Assembly (NCBI GenBank): GCA_021464415.1
Contig: JAKCWG010000815.1
Coordinates: forward strand, 62,001-126,000
Length of the DNA stretch: 64,000 bases
Reading direction: 5' to 3'
Origin: Lonicera japonica
Taxonomy: Eukaryota; Streptophyta; Magnoliopsida; Dipsacales; Caprifoliaceae
Shown here: positions 1 to 9,779 of the stretch, one piece after another
Layout of the letters: every line of letters starts with the position of its first letter
Numbering within the stretch: position 1 is the first letter of the stretch
Made by a program: the position numbers and the translations under genes
The notes under the pieces: model-generated
The model's database searches: none
What the model was told of the DNA's origin: nothing
What the model saw: only the letters and a program-made list of their open reading frames with translations

Positions 1-336
1 TGAATCCCATAAACTTTTCTAACTACATTAGGGGTTTAATGAAAGACTAACAAGATAATTATAAAACATACTATTTGAATATCTGTGGAATCGACTTTTC
101 TTACCCGTTATACTATCAACCGATTCATATATGCGCTTGCGAGTATTAAAATTTATCACAATAAAAACTACCATTGGTGAGCAAATTCCACATGCTTTGC
201 TCCATCTCTTTGGTGGATTTCCATTTAGTGTGAGTGTGTTATCCCGACTGTTCACTTGTGTTTCCTTCTTTCTTTTCCTCGCCCTGTCTCAATATATATA
301 GCAATCGTGGCACACTTCATATGCATTTAATAACTA
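1..336. other. Retroelement-like remnant, no gene
   Basis: No convincing gene. Positions 85-170 (a GGAATCGAC motif, then TATACTATCAACCGATTC and AAATTTATCACAA) resemble 59608-59673 near the other end of the window. Both look like the same untranslated piece of a plant LTR retrotransposon. The small minus-strand reading frame here is not supported by any family resemblance. Confidence 0.4.
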
Positions 337-344
337 ATAAAAAT

Positions 345-1349
345 TAGGGTTGGCATTTTTTACCGAAAAACTGAAAATCGAACAAAAAAAACCAAAACTG
401 AAGGAGAAAAAAATCGAGCCGAACCGAGCCGATGAAAACCGGGAACCGAAATGCGGGAACCGACACTAAACCGATACGGTACCGGTTTATGAACTCAATT
501 ATTTCGGTTTAACCGAACCGAACCGAACCGATTTTTTTTTATTTTTTTAATATAAAAAATACTAGTTTGAGTGTTAGACATTGCTCTCACCTGCTCTGCT
601 CTCTCCTGCACTCACCTTCTCTGCTCTCTCCTGCTCTTACCCACCCCCTCTCACCGGCTCTACCTCCACTCTCTGTTTCTCTCTCTCTTTAAGACTTTAA
701 TACAAATCATTATTTTTACAACCCACATCAATCAATTTCACTTTCTCTCTCTGCCAAAGCCACGAGATCTCTTCTCTCTCTCTCTCTCAACAAAAAACTC
801 AATTCTTCATTTCTTCGCTTTCACATGCTCTACCTCCATTCTCTATTTCTCTCTTTAAGACTTTAATACAAAGTATTATTTTTGCAACCCACAGCAATTA
901 ATTTCTCTCTTTCTGCCAAAGCCACGAGATCTCTTTTCTCTCTCAACAAAAAATTTAGTTCTTCAAAAAAAAAACCATTTCGAAATAGAGAGAGAATTCT
1001 TCTAGAAAAAAGGAAATAAAACCCATTTCGAAATATAAAGAGAGGAAAGAATTTGGATCACTTTTCATGAGATTTGTAGAAATGTTTTCTGTTTTTCATA
1101 TGATTTATTTGTTATTCGAGTCGATTTTTGAGAGAGAAAAGGAGAGAAGAAGGAGAAGAATGGAGTTCTTTTGTAATTTCGGTTTTACCGAATTAAATCA
1201 TATACCGAACCGTAATTTCGGTTACCGAAAAACCGGTTCCCGATTTATATTCGGTTCGGGATCGGTTTCTATTTTAATCATACCGAAAATGTCGGTTCGG
1301 TTCGGTATAAAGCAAAATCGGTTCGGGACCCGAACCATGCCCATCACTA
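345..1349. mobile_element. Non-autonomous hAT element (1005 bp) with perfect 8-bp TSD
   Basis: The element begins TAGGGTTGGCAT and ends ATGCCCATCACTA, so the termini are imperfect inverted repeats of the TAGGG-TGGGCA type seen in plant hAT elements. It is flanked on both sides by ATAAAAAT (337-344 and 1350-1357), a perfect 8-bp target-site duplication as expected for hAT. The subterminal 200 bp on each side are filled with CGGTTCGGTT / AACCGAACCG motifs in opposite orientation, as in Ac/Ds-like elements where the transposase binds such repeats. There is no transposase coding capacity, so it would depend on an autonomous partner. Confidence 0.85.
658..968. repeat. Internal tandem duplication in the hAT core
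   Basis: A CT-rich unit of about 150 bp (CTCTACCTCCACTCTCTG, then AAGACTTTAATACAAA, then GCCAAAGCCACGAGATCTCT) occurs at about 658-815 and again at about 829-966 with scattered differences. A smaller duplication (ACCCATTTCGAAATA) follows at 972-1040. Non-coding. Confidence 0.75.
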
Positions 1350-1357
1350 ATAAAAAT

Positions 1358-1826
1358 TGTTTATAAAAAATTTATGCATATGGCGTTTTTACTATTAAAG
1401 AACCGTGCTTCTCATCTCAACTTCAATTTCTACCAACCTATGTTTTTCTTAACAATAAACTAAATGATCATACATTCAACATTTCATATATAGTAAGCAT
1501 TTCTTTAATGCACTGTTTAAATATAATTAAAAAAAACTGGCAATATTCGTAAAAAGATAAAAATGTGAAATTAATACAAAGAAAGGTTTTATTAGTTTTT
1601 AATTTTTTTGTAGAATATTATTATTCTTTGGGTAGTGTGCAAGGAAATTTTATCACGACAAGTAATAAAAATGCAAAGAACATCTTACCAAATATTTCAT
1701 ATTTCTTTCCAAATTTTCATGTAAATTAATTATTTTCCATCATGTTCTAACTTTACATTAATAACAATCTTCTTCTCACTAGTTCTCATAGCATTATCTC
1801 TAACCACATTTACTAACAATGGTTAA
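1358..1826. other. AT-rich spacer, nothing recognised
   Basis: AT-rich single-copy-looking DNA between the hAT element and the MULE target site. No reading frame, RNA gene or repeat boundary was recognised on either strand. Confidence 0.5.
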
Positions 1827-2159
1827 TTAATAAATGGAAAATTTTGAAATTGCACCCTACATTTTAAGCCATATTTTTACTTACCACCCCACATTTTAAA
1901 TCATTGGACTTTGCACCCCCAACGTTTATAATTTCCATCCAGATCCGTTAATTATGTGCTAAAGTGGCAAAACTGCCCTCAATTCACATTTGTTTGCAAA
2001 GGGAAAAGCTTGCCTTACCCTTCTTTCGTCTTTACTATCAATCTCCCCCTTCTTGAATCACTCCACTACCCCAACACACTTTAATCCTCCTCTTCATTAG
2101 CCAAACAAAATTGCTTCATCCAAACTCTCCTTGATTCCCACACCACCAACTTCTATTTT

Positions 2160-2337
2160 TCTCCCAACAATTACGCCAAGTGCGCTAATTATACAAGAAC
2201 CGACAATAGAGATGCTAAGGTTTTGTCTAACTATTTTAGGATTCTTCCTTCAGAGCTATGGTTTGTTAGGAACGATGTAGAGGCATGGAATGAGTATCCT
2301 ACTATTTACTCATATGGTGTTCTTCGAGTATTGTTGT
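2160..2337 (+). pseudogene. Coding-like fragment inside the MULE, product unknown
   Basis: One plus-strand frame stays open for about 59 codons, from 2160 to the retrotransposon junction, with plausible protein-like composition (for example LPSELWFVRNDVEAW). It has no obvious start codon and is cut by the LTR insertion at 2338. Across the insertion the same frame meets stops within a few codons of 5446, so it is not an intact exon today. I do not recognise the family. A captured host exon is one possibility; chance is another. Confidence 0.3.
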
Positions 2338-2956
2338 TGATGTGATCCAGCCTAACCCTCTTTAGTCAAGAAATTAGCCTTATGTTCTTGCGTATTCTCA
2401 CGACCAGTTGGCTGAAGAATTTAATTAGTTTTAATTATTTATTTTATATTTCTTAAATCCCAAGGATTATAGTTAATTATTATTTAGAGTCTTTCCATGT
2501 TAGGAATGTATTGGGCTTATTTTAGAGTGTTTATTAGTTTCCTTATTGCATTAGGATTATTTTAGATGTTATTTTCCTTTTTATAAATAGGAATTAGTTT
2601 CCATATTGTTTTAGGAAACTAATTAGTTGCTTTATCTCCTATTTAAAGGAGTTATTTTACATTGTATTAGTGAGACTTTGATAATTATTCTAATAGAGTG
2701 TTTTCACTTTTGAGTTCTTAAGAACTTGTTTAATGATTACGAATTGATTTATTCGTATTGTTCTTGACTTATCAATTGATCATTTACAATTAATTGTGGC
2801 ACCTTCGATCATACCAAGGTTCACGCTTCATTAAGCGTTGGGTTGAGGTTTTCACCTTCTATCTCTTTCGAAGAATTCCAAGGTTCTAATCTTTTTATAG
2901 ATTACTGGTCAAGGATCCATTAGCCTAGCTAGGAAAGACGATTCGGGATCGCATCA
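2338..2956 (+). repeat. Left (5') LTR
   Basis: Starts TGATGTGATCCAGCC and ends GGATCGCATCA. Aligns along its length with 4830-5440, sharing for example TTAGCCTTATGTTCTTGCGT, TTGGCTGAAGAATTTAATTA and GAGTGTTTTCACTTTTGAGT. Confidence 0.88.
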
Positions 2957-2957
2957 T

Positions 2958-2969
2958 TGGTATCAGAGC
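2958..2969 (+). promoter_or_regulatory. Primer-binding site (initiator tRNA-Met)
   Basis: TGGTATCAGAGC begins one base after the 5' LTR and is complementary to the 3' end of plant initiator tRNA-Met, the commonest primer of plant LTR retrotransposons. It sets the element's orientation as plus. Confidence 0.85.
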
Positions 2970-3900
2970 GACTTTTCAATCCAGGTTTTTTATCTTTAGT
3001 TTCTTGTTATTTCAATTTCGTTGTAGATTTTTAAAACCCAAGATCTTTATTCTTGTAAATCTTATTCCAAATTTGTGTTGGGGTTTATAGATACTTTCTG
3101 AAAAAAAAAGTTGCAAATCATATTTTGTTTCTAAAATCCCGCTGTATTGTCGAAATTAGCAGTTTTTGCTATCGAAATGATCTCGGATCATCCTAATTTT
3201 TCACATACTAGTAAAATTACGTTATAAACAATATATTCGAAAATCAGCCCGATCCAACAGTTAGATCAAAAGTTATTGCTATTTTACAATAGCACCTGCA
3301 TTGAATAAAAAAAGTGAACAGTGCTGTAAATAGTGCTGCATGAACAGTGCTGCATGAATAGTAAAAAAAGAGAGAAGAAGCAAGAGGATATTCAAATCCT
3401 AAGATCGTTTTGATTGTTCTTGATTGTGGAAACCTTAAAGTTCATTTATTCCGTCTGTTAGGGTTCCAAAAAGGCTAAAAAAAAGGAATTAGTCTTTGAA
3501 GCCTTAAAAATTGATCTTGATTATTCTTGACCATTCTTGATTCGTTCTTGAGTATGGTCTTTCGTTAATATTCCAATTCATAGTTGATTGGTTGATTCTT
3601 GGTTAGTTTTGTTGAAGAACATTACAGAAAGATTAGAATTTTTTCAACTCGTTTGCTAAGTTTCAAAAGTGAAATTGTGAGGTTTATCATTCTTGATCGA
3701 CAAACATCAGCGATAAAATTAGAGTGGCATATCTTTGAGTGAAACATGAAAGGGAGTGTGGTGAGGGTTATCTTTATTACACTAATCCTTGTTTTGCAGC
3801 AAATATGTCATATCTAAACTTTGAATATGGGGAAAGGTGGCTTTAAAAGGAGATTAAACGCGATAGTGCGCAATTAAAGCAACTAGAGATTGAACAGCGC

Positions 3901-4377
3901 ATGCGGTTGAATAAGGCTCCTAAAGAGAAATTAAAAAGTCAGCCTCGTAAAGTTAAATTTGAAGATGAATGGGATTCGGGTGTTACTAATAGAAGACATA
4001 GTGGTGAGATTGGAGAGAGTCGGGTTCGAGATAACAATATAGGTAGTAGCAAGAAGAGGGTTTCTTTGTTTGATGATGAATTTATTCGTAGGTTTGAGGA
4101 GATGTTTGCCGAAGCCTATAAGCAGTCTAAGAAGAGGGGATGCCTAAAGCCAAGTCAAAGTCTGAATACATCTTTTGGTGAACCAAATCAATTGAAAGAA
4201 GAAGATAAACAAGCCATATCTAAGCCGCCATTGGAGAATAAGCCGAAAACCGATGAGATTGAGGAAATTGAAGTGACAGCTAAAGAAGGCGAGTTGTGGG
4301 TTGAAGGTGTAGTTCGAAGCTTACAAGAAGCAAAAGATGAAGAAGTTCGAGTGCAAGTTGAAGAACCGCAAGTGTAA
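3901..4377 (+). CDS. Short internal ORF of the non-autonomous retrotransposon, function unknown
   Basis: A 158-codon frame lies between the primer-binding site and the right LTR. The product is very hydrophilic and charged: basic in its first third (RLNKAPKEKLKSQPRKVKF) and rich in Glu and Lys towards the end, with no membrane segment and no recognisable zinc knuckle, protease or polymerase motif. Position suggests a gag remnant, but gag-specific motifs are not visible. Further open stretches follow at 4447-4674 and 4583-4837 in other frames, so the original ORF may be longer and frameshifted. Upstream context (CGCGATAGTGCGCAATTAAAG, 3859-3879) shows no clear promoter of its own; expression would come from the LTR. 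Confidence 0.45.
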   Translation: MRLNKAPKEKLKSQPRKVKFEDEWDSGVTNRRHSGEIGESRVRDNNIGSSKKRVSLFDDEFIRRFEEMFAEAYKQSKKRGCLKPSQSLNTSFGEPNQLKEEDKQAISKPPLENKPKTDEIEEIEVTAKEGELWVEGVVRSLQEAKDEEVRVQVEEPQV

Positions 4378-4829
4378 GCATTTCCAGCCATAGGTGTTAA
4401 TGAGAATGAGTTATTTGTAAAGCCAAGAGATGATGTTCGAGCTGAGTTGAAGATTGACAATGTTGAGCATATTGATTTCATTGGAGTGGATTGCTTTGAT
4501 GTCCATCCAAACTTTATGTTATTAGATTTCTTCAACAAGTTGCGGAGGATCGCATTGCAATATGATTTGAATTTCGAGGAATTTGGCTTTGCAAGGAGAA
4601 TCAAGCATCGAAGATATTCAAAATATTTATTTTCATGGGAAGGAAGAACAGAATTATCTCATGTTAAGTTTTGACAAAGGAATGGAACATATTCAAAATA
4701 CTTATTCTATTGGCATGGGAGATTCCAAGTTCCAAAGTTGTGTTCGAATGTCGACGTGGTTAAAGACTGGTTCAATCGAGGAATGGGTAGGCCAGATTCG
4801 AGGACGAATCTTCTTGAAGAAGAGGGGAA

Positions 4830-5440
4830 CGATGTGATCCAGCCTAGCCCACTTTAGCCAAGAAATTAGCCTTATGTTCTTGCGTGTTTTCACGATCGGT
4901 TGGCTGAAGAATTTAATTAGTTTTAATTATTTATTTTATATTTCTTAAAGCTCAAGGATTATAGATAAATATTATTTCGATTCTTTCCATGTTAGGAATA
5001 TATTGGGCTTATTTTATAGTGTTTATTAGTTTCCTTATTGCATTAGGATTGTTCTAGATGTTATTTTCCTTTTCTAAATTGGAATTAGTTTCCATATTGT
5101 TTTAGGAAACTAATTAATTGCTTTATCTCCTACTTACCGGAGTTATTTTTCATTGTATTAGTGAGACTTTGATAATTATTCTAATAGAGTGTTTTCACTT
5201 TTGAGTTCTTAAAAATTTGTTGAATGATTACGAATTGATTTATTCGTATTGTTCTTGACTTATCAATTGATCATTCATAATCAATTGTAGCATCTTCGAT
5301 CATACCAAGGTCCATACTTCATTAAGCGTTAGGTTGAGGTTTCAGCCTTCCATCTCTTTCGATGAATTCTAAGGTTATAATCTTTTTATAGACTACAGGT
5401 CCATTAGCCTGGCTAGGAAAGGCGATCCGGGATCAGGTCA
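4830..5440 (+). repeat. Right (3') LTR
   Basis: Partner of 2338-2956. It begins (C)GATGTGATCCAGCC; the first base is C where the left LTR has T. It ends GGGATCAGGTCA and is followed by the GTTGT target duplication. Confidence 0.87.
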
Positions 5441-5476
5441 GTTGTGCATATCAGTTTGAGTTTGGGAGATGGTTAA

Positions 5477-5767
5477 TTGAAAATTCCCCTCGTAATGGTA
5501 TATATTATGATTGATGCGGTGATAAGGGATTATATACTTTTACTCTTTAGGCTTTACTTGAGAGCAATCATAAGGGAGGCTATTGGTTCGGCAAATTTGT
5601 TGTTAAAAAAAGAGATGGAGTTGATACGAAGACAACAAGTTTTAGTTCCGCATTATAGGTCAAGCATTTTTCTGGCTAGGGACTCAACGACTAAAAAAGC
5701 AATTGATTCCCCACTTGACAGAATTCAGAAAACAGAGCGGAAAAGTTTTTATGAATCAAATCCTTAA
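5477..5767 (+). CDS. Unrecognised 96-codon ORF inside the MULE
   Basis: This open frame lies right of the retrotransposon insertion, in the unique interior of the MULE. The first third is hydrophobic with a possible membrane segment (YIMIDAVIRDYILLLFRLYL); the rest is basic and polar and ends in KTERKSFYESNP. No known domain was recognised. It could be part of a captured host gene whose other piece is at 2160-2337, but the two stretches do not join into one open frame across the insertion site. No promoter is evident. Confidence 0.3.
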   Translation: MKIPLVMVYIMIDAVIRDYILLLFRLYLRAIIREAIGSANLLLKKEMELIRRQQVLVPHYRSSIFLARDSTTKKAIDSPLDRIQKTERKSFYESNP

Positions 5768-6573
5768 CATAATCAGATTTCTCTTCTTTCTAAAATTTAA
5801 TATAAAATATAAATAATTCTATGTTTGATTTACAAATTAAGCTAAAAAAAATCAAGCTGTGTAATGTAATCTCTTCTAACACTGGTTGGATTTGTGTATA
5901 TGAATATGAGAGCGTATTCATACAAAAATGACTAGTATATGATAGGTACATGCCATATTGATCAATTGTAAAGCCAATTGATAATAGGGAGAAAAAAAAG
6001 AGAATATGAATGTTGTTTCCCAAGTTGCTATCCAAAAAGAAAGAGAAAGACATGATTTCTTTTCCATGTTAATATATATGTGTGTTGAAAATGTTAAGAG
6101 ATGACAAATTTACAACAGTGATGGTTTGTAGTGAATTTAATTGCTCTCACACACACCAAAACTGTATATACACATATATTTGTAATATTATTTTTTCCCC
6201 ATAAATTACTGGAGGGGATAGTTCTCTAATATATGCATATTTTAATTTAATTTTGAAGGTAAACTTTATGCTAAAATAAGATGTTTATAAGATTTAGGTT
6301 TGCTCCGTTTTAGTGTTTCAGCTTGACAATGTATTGCTCTGATTTGCTCATATTTTGGGCTGCTCTTTTATAATGGGGTGCAGCTTAAGGGTAAAATGTC
6401 TAGTTCATAAAATAACTAACAGGGCAGGATGGAAAGTGTAAACGTTGGGTGCAAAGTCCAATGATTTAAAATGCGGGGTGGTAAGTCAAAATAGGGCGCA
6501 AAATATGGGGTGCAATCACAAAATTTCCGTTAATAAATTGGGCTTGTAAAAGTTACACCATGTTTGTTTTAGA

Positions 6574-6658
6574 GCTAGTTTGTTCAAGAGGTTAAGAAGG
6601 ATAATACTTAAAAATCTCCTAAAGATGAGGGAACATGGACGCAAACTCCACAACCAAC
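6574..6658 (+). pseudogene. Decayed tRNA-Leu copy
   Basis: GCTAGTTTGTTCAAGAGGTTAAG, a degraded anticodon stem-loop around ACTTAAAAATC and a 3' end CAACCAAC line up with the intact tRNA-Leu at 6937-7019. The D loop (AAGAGGTTAAG) is well kept, but the T arm and acceptor pairing are lost. It reads as an old duplicate about 360 bp upstream. Confidence 0.6.
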
Positions 6659-6936
6659 ATAATAGAAATTCATCTAACTTGCAATTTTTTTAAATAACTT
6701 AATATATGGATATTATTTTTTTATACATGTGGAAAGTTATCATAAAAAATGCAATCATTCAACATGATGAAATATGTAGTTTATTTAGAACTCTTCTTAT
6801 TTACCACCCATCGTAGCGTTACCATCAAGAGGTGGGAAAATAATATTTTGCAAAATTAAAATTTGGCACATTAATAAGATTGAAGTTTCGCACATCAAGT
6901 GATAAATTAAAAGATGTTTAATAAAATTTTGTTCAA

Positions 6937-7019
6937 GCTGGTTTGCCCGAGAGGTTAAGGGGGAAGACTTAAGATCTTCTGCACATAAGTGCGCATGGGT
7001 TCGAACCCCATAGCCAGCA
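6937..7019 (+). tRNA. tRNA-Leu (anticodon UAA)
   Basis: Eighty-three bases fold into a class II cloverleaf. The acceptor stem is GCTGGTT/AGCCAGC. The anticodon stem GAAGA/TCTTC encloses CTTAAGA (anticodon TAA). The long variable arm has stem GCAC/GTGC, and the T arm is ATGGG-TTCGAAC-CCCAT. It decodes UUA leucine codons in the cytosol. The internal B box (GGTTCGAAC) is perfect. The D stem reads CCC/GGG, where plant tRNA-Leu normally has G10-C25; here the pair is flipped to C10-G25, so pairing is kept but the A-box base G10 is lost. A T-run at 7051-7055 could terminate RNA polymerase III. CCA is not encoded. It is probably transcribable, but the A-box change makes full activity uncertain. Confidence 0.85.
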
Positions 7020-8478
7020 AAATTCATGCTAATCATAAGTCACTTTGTTATTTTTGCGAACTTGACGTTGAAGGTCCACACCATTTCATTATTCTTTTGC
7101 CAAAATTCATGCTAATCATATATGTCAATTTGTTAATTTTTTGAACTTAACATTGAAGGTGTGCATCATTTCATTATACTTTTGCGAAACAACAATCGAA
7201 TGTGTGGTTGGTTAATTTACCAAGTTAATGTGTGGCACGAAGCAAATATAACTCAATATATATTCCTTTATAAGAACAAGATTTTATAGTCACCAACCAG
7301 AACTTCACTATCGATAGTATGGCACGACTCTAAGTTATTGTAATAATAGTTTGTCATGCCCTGATTTCTCAGACGTGATTATTCTAAAGTTTAATAATAA
7401 AAACCATCGATTATTAGAAAGTACTTGGGAAATGAGAATAGTATGTCATTTTGTTATTTTGTGAACTTAACATTGAAGGTGCACATCATTTCATTATATT
7501 TTCGCCAAAATTCATGCTAATCATATGTCATTTTGTTATTTTTGTGAGCTTAACATTGAAGGTGCACATCATGTCATTATACTTTTGCAGAACAACGATC
7601 AGATGTGCTTGGCCAATTTAATAAGTTGATGTACGGTAGGAAGCAAATATAACTCAATATATATTGCTTTGGAAGAATGGGATTTTACAGTCACCACATG
7701 CCCAGAACTTCACTATTAATAGCAGGGCATGACTCTAGGTTATTGTTATAATAGTTTGTCATGCCCTGATTTCTTGGAGGTGATTATTCCAAACATAAAA
7801 ACCATATATTATTAGAAAGTACGTACTTGGAAAATGAGAATAGTACATTACAACTGAAATAATTTATTCTAATCTTGTACTAATATCCGAAGGCATAGTT
7901 AGTGACTTTGTGTATATTCATGGTGATGGATCCATCCTCATTCAATGTTGTAACCTTATATTTATCTTTCGTAGTCGTAACTGGTATCCATATTCGGGGG
8001 TATGTCATCTAACATGATTTAATTTAGTACTCAACTTTAGCCCTCATCCTTTTGTTATCTTTGTGAGGTTGACACTATAGGTGCACATCATTTCGATATA
8101 GTTTTGTAAAATGAAAGTCGAATGCGATTGGTTAATTTACCAAGTAGAGTGCGGCATGAAGCAAATATAATTTCATTTGCAAGTTTTGGAACTCTTCTAA
8201 ATAAAAAACATCATAATAACGGACCCATAATTTCACTAATGATAGCAAGCCATAAATCTAGGTTATTGTGATAATAGTTATGTCGTGCCCCAATTTCTCA
8301 AAGGTGATTATTACAAACTTTGATAACAGAAATTGTCTTATATTACAAATTATAAGGGAAATGAAATTAAATTAGTACATTGTAACTAAAATAACATATT
8401 CTCGTTTTCTACAAACCAAAGGTTTAGTTAGTGACTTTCTGTATAGTCAAGGTGACATATTTATCCTCAGTCCATGAT
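7020..8478. repeat. Old direct-repeat array (units of about 350-450 bp), left part
   Basis: A recurring unit contains TCATGCTAATCATATGTCA, ACATTGAAGGTGCACATCAT, GAAGCAAATATAACTCAATA, a CCAGAACTTCACTAT motif, then ATAATAGTTTGTCATGCCC. Copies or part-copies start near 7020, 7103, 7441, 7500 and 8050, with heavy divergence. The array resumes at 11779 beyond a nested LTR insertion. No coding potential was seen; the origin of the unit is unknown. Confidence 0.7.
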
Positions 8479-9031
8479 GTAACTATCACACCTGTCCCGG
8501 AGAACCTATGCAAATCTCATAGTCGAGGTGGACTAATAATAGCTAATAATCATAATTTCCAAATATAAAACTTTAATAACTTGCAGAAGCAGAAAAACAT
8601 TTGGAAATAAACATTACTTTGATTTTATAATAAATATCCATCTTCTAAGTCGTTTATAAAACCACCATCATCAAAAGACACAACATATAAATATAATTCC
8701 TAATGACTTATAATACACACTAGGGTTACATAACCCTTTACCATATTTATACAAGATACACAAAATTTATACAACTCTAAAACCATTTATACATCTTCTA
8801 AACACCGTCTAGACCTTGGCAGTGGACAACCTTCTTTCCCACCTGGAAGGAAATTAAACACCGTAACCACAAAGCTTAGTGAATACACTACTGTAGACAC
8901 CCCGATCCGTGACCCCCGCAAGAACCCTAACGACCTTCGATAACTACTGTTTTTAGGTCCGGGACCCACTCGAGCACTCGAAACTACCCTTGGTGGGTTT
9001 GTTGGCCAACAAACATATTTTTTAGAGAGAT

Positions 9032-9338
9032 TGTCGCACGACATATCACATTGTCGCGCGACAATCCCTGATATGTCGCGCGACAATCATGTCTTGTCGC
9101 GCGACAAACCCCTCTGCACCCGACCAACCACTTTCTGACACATCACAGTGTCAGAACCATCACTTCAGCCGTTTGTCGCGCGACAATCATTCCTATGTCG
9201 CGCGACAAACCCCTCTGCACCCGACCAACCACTTTCTGACACATCACAGTGTCAGAATCCATCACTTCAGCCGTTTGTCGCGCGACAAAGAGATATGTCG
9301 CGCGACACTTGTCCTTTCTGGGGGAATGTCGCGCGACA
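9032..9338 (+). promoter_or_regulatory. Cluster of nine TGTCGCGCGACA palindromes
   Basis: Perfect 12-bp copies start at 9052, 9074, 9095, 9174, 9196, 9276, 9296 and 9327; the first, at 9032, reads TGTCGCACGACA. Part of the cluster is a tandem duplication of about 101 bp (9095-9195 and 9196-9296), which also carries the dyad TCTGACACATCACAGTGTCAGA. The cluster ends 15 bp before the TATA box, the expected place for an LTR enhancer. Confidence 0.85.
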
Positions 9339-9353
9339 ATCTCTCCCGAGCAC

Positions 9354-9361
9354 TATAAATA
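9354..9361 (+). promoter_or_regulatory. LTR TATA box
   Basis: TATAAATA in the context CACTATAAATAGGCC lies just downstream of the palindrome cluster. It is the likely core promoter of the LTR, with transcription starting around 9385-9395. Confidence 0.75.
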
Positions 9362-9728
9362 GGCCAACACCCCCATGGGTTCTAGACGGCAACTTCTCGC
9401 CACAATTTATATACTAAAATTCCTTATTCTCTCTGATATTTTCTAATCTTTAAGCCTTCTCCGGAAGCATCTGCGATAACATTTATTTCCGCAAGAGTCT
9501 CGGATCTAATCTTGGCACCCGGTGTGCCACCTTCTAGAGTCAGACCGCTGGAAATATTTCTAAGAGGAAAAGCTAATATTCGCCGGAGGTCTTCTCTGCC
9601 GTATTATATTTTCTCTCTCTTATTCTTATATATATCATCGGGAAGGTAACTAAAATCTCTTCTAGTAATTAAATAAGATATTTGTATATTAGTTTTATTG
9701 TAGACTTGTTTAAAACTCGATTTTTCTA

Positions 9729-9779
9729 ACGGGGCGCTGCCCCGCACCCCGCGACCTGACCGGGCAGGTCGATCCCCGT
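9729..9779 (+). other. GC-rich nested hairpin in the solo LTR
   Basis: Three arm pairs lie in 51 bp: ACGGGG (9729-9734) with CCCCGT (9774-9779), GGGGC (9731-9735) with GCCCC (9739-9743), and CGACCTG (9752-9758) with CAGGTCG (9765-9771). Alternative folds are possible. It lies downstream of the TATA box, so it would be in the transcript. I did not find the sequence in the two intact LTRs. Confidence 0.6.

Larger units (their letters stand above)
2338..5440 (+). mobile_element. Non-autonomous LTR retrotransposon nested in the MULE
   Basis: Two direct repeats of about 0.6 kb (2338-2956 and 4830-5440) flank about 1.9 kb of internal DNA. A primer-binding site complementary to initiator tRNA-Met follows the left LTR, and a purine-rich tract (GAAGAAGAGGGGAA, 4816-4829) precedes the right LTR. 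GTTGT is duplicated at 2333-2337 and 5441-5445, so the insertion is complete. The internal region has only a short gag-like or unknown reading frame and no protease, reverse transcriptase or integrase, so this is a derivative that needs help in trans. The LTRs differ at scattered positions and indels, so the insertion is not very recent. Confidence 0.88.
1836..6529. mobile_element. Mutator-like element (MULE) with long TIRs, split by an LTR retrotransposon
   Basis: The ends are long inverted repeats: GGAAAATTTTGAAATTGCACCC at the left matches the reverse complement of the right end (6370-6529), and similarity continues for roughly 150 bp, including CTTACCACCCC and AAATCATTGGACTTTGCACC. The flanks carry TTAATAAAT at 1827-1835 and 6530-6538, a 9-bp target duplication as expected for MULEs. 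Removing the nested retrotransposon and its TSD (2338-5445) leaves an element of about 1.6 kb. It has no MULE transposase. The unique interior contains coding-like stretches on the plus strand (about 2160-2337 and 5477-5767), so it could be a Pack-MULE-like carrier of a host gene fragment, but I do not recognise the product. Confidence 0.8.

Noticed and set aside
571..858. 95-codon Leu/Ser-rich ORF
   Set aside because: CT-rich duplicated core of a non-autonomous hAT element.
9032..9338. CRISPR-like array of 12-bp repeats with spacers
   Set aside because: The repeats are perfect dyads, spacers vary from 8 to 68 bp and the context is a plant LTR.
9089..9417. Open frames over the palindrome cluster
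   Set aside because: They arise from in-phase repetition of the 12-bp palindrome and a tandem duplication, and lie upstream of a TATA box.
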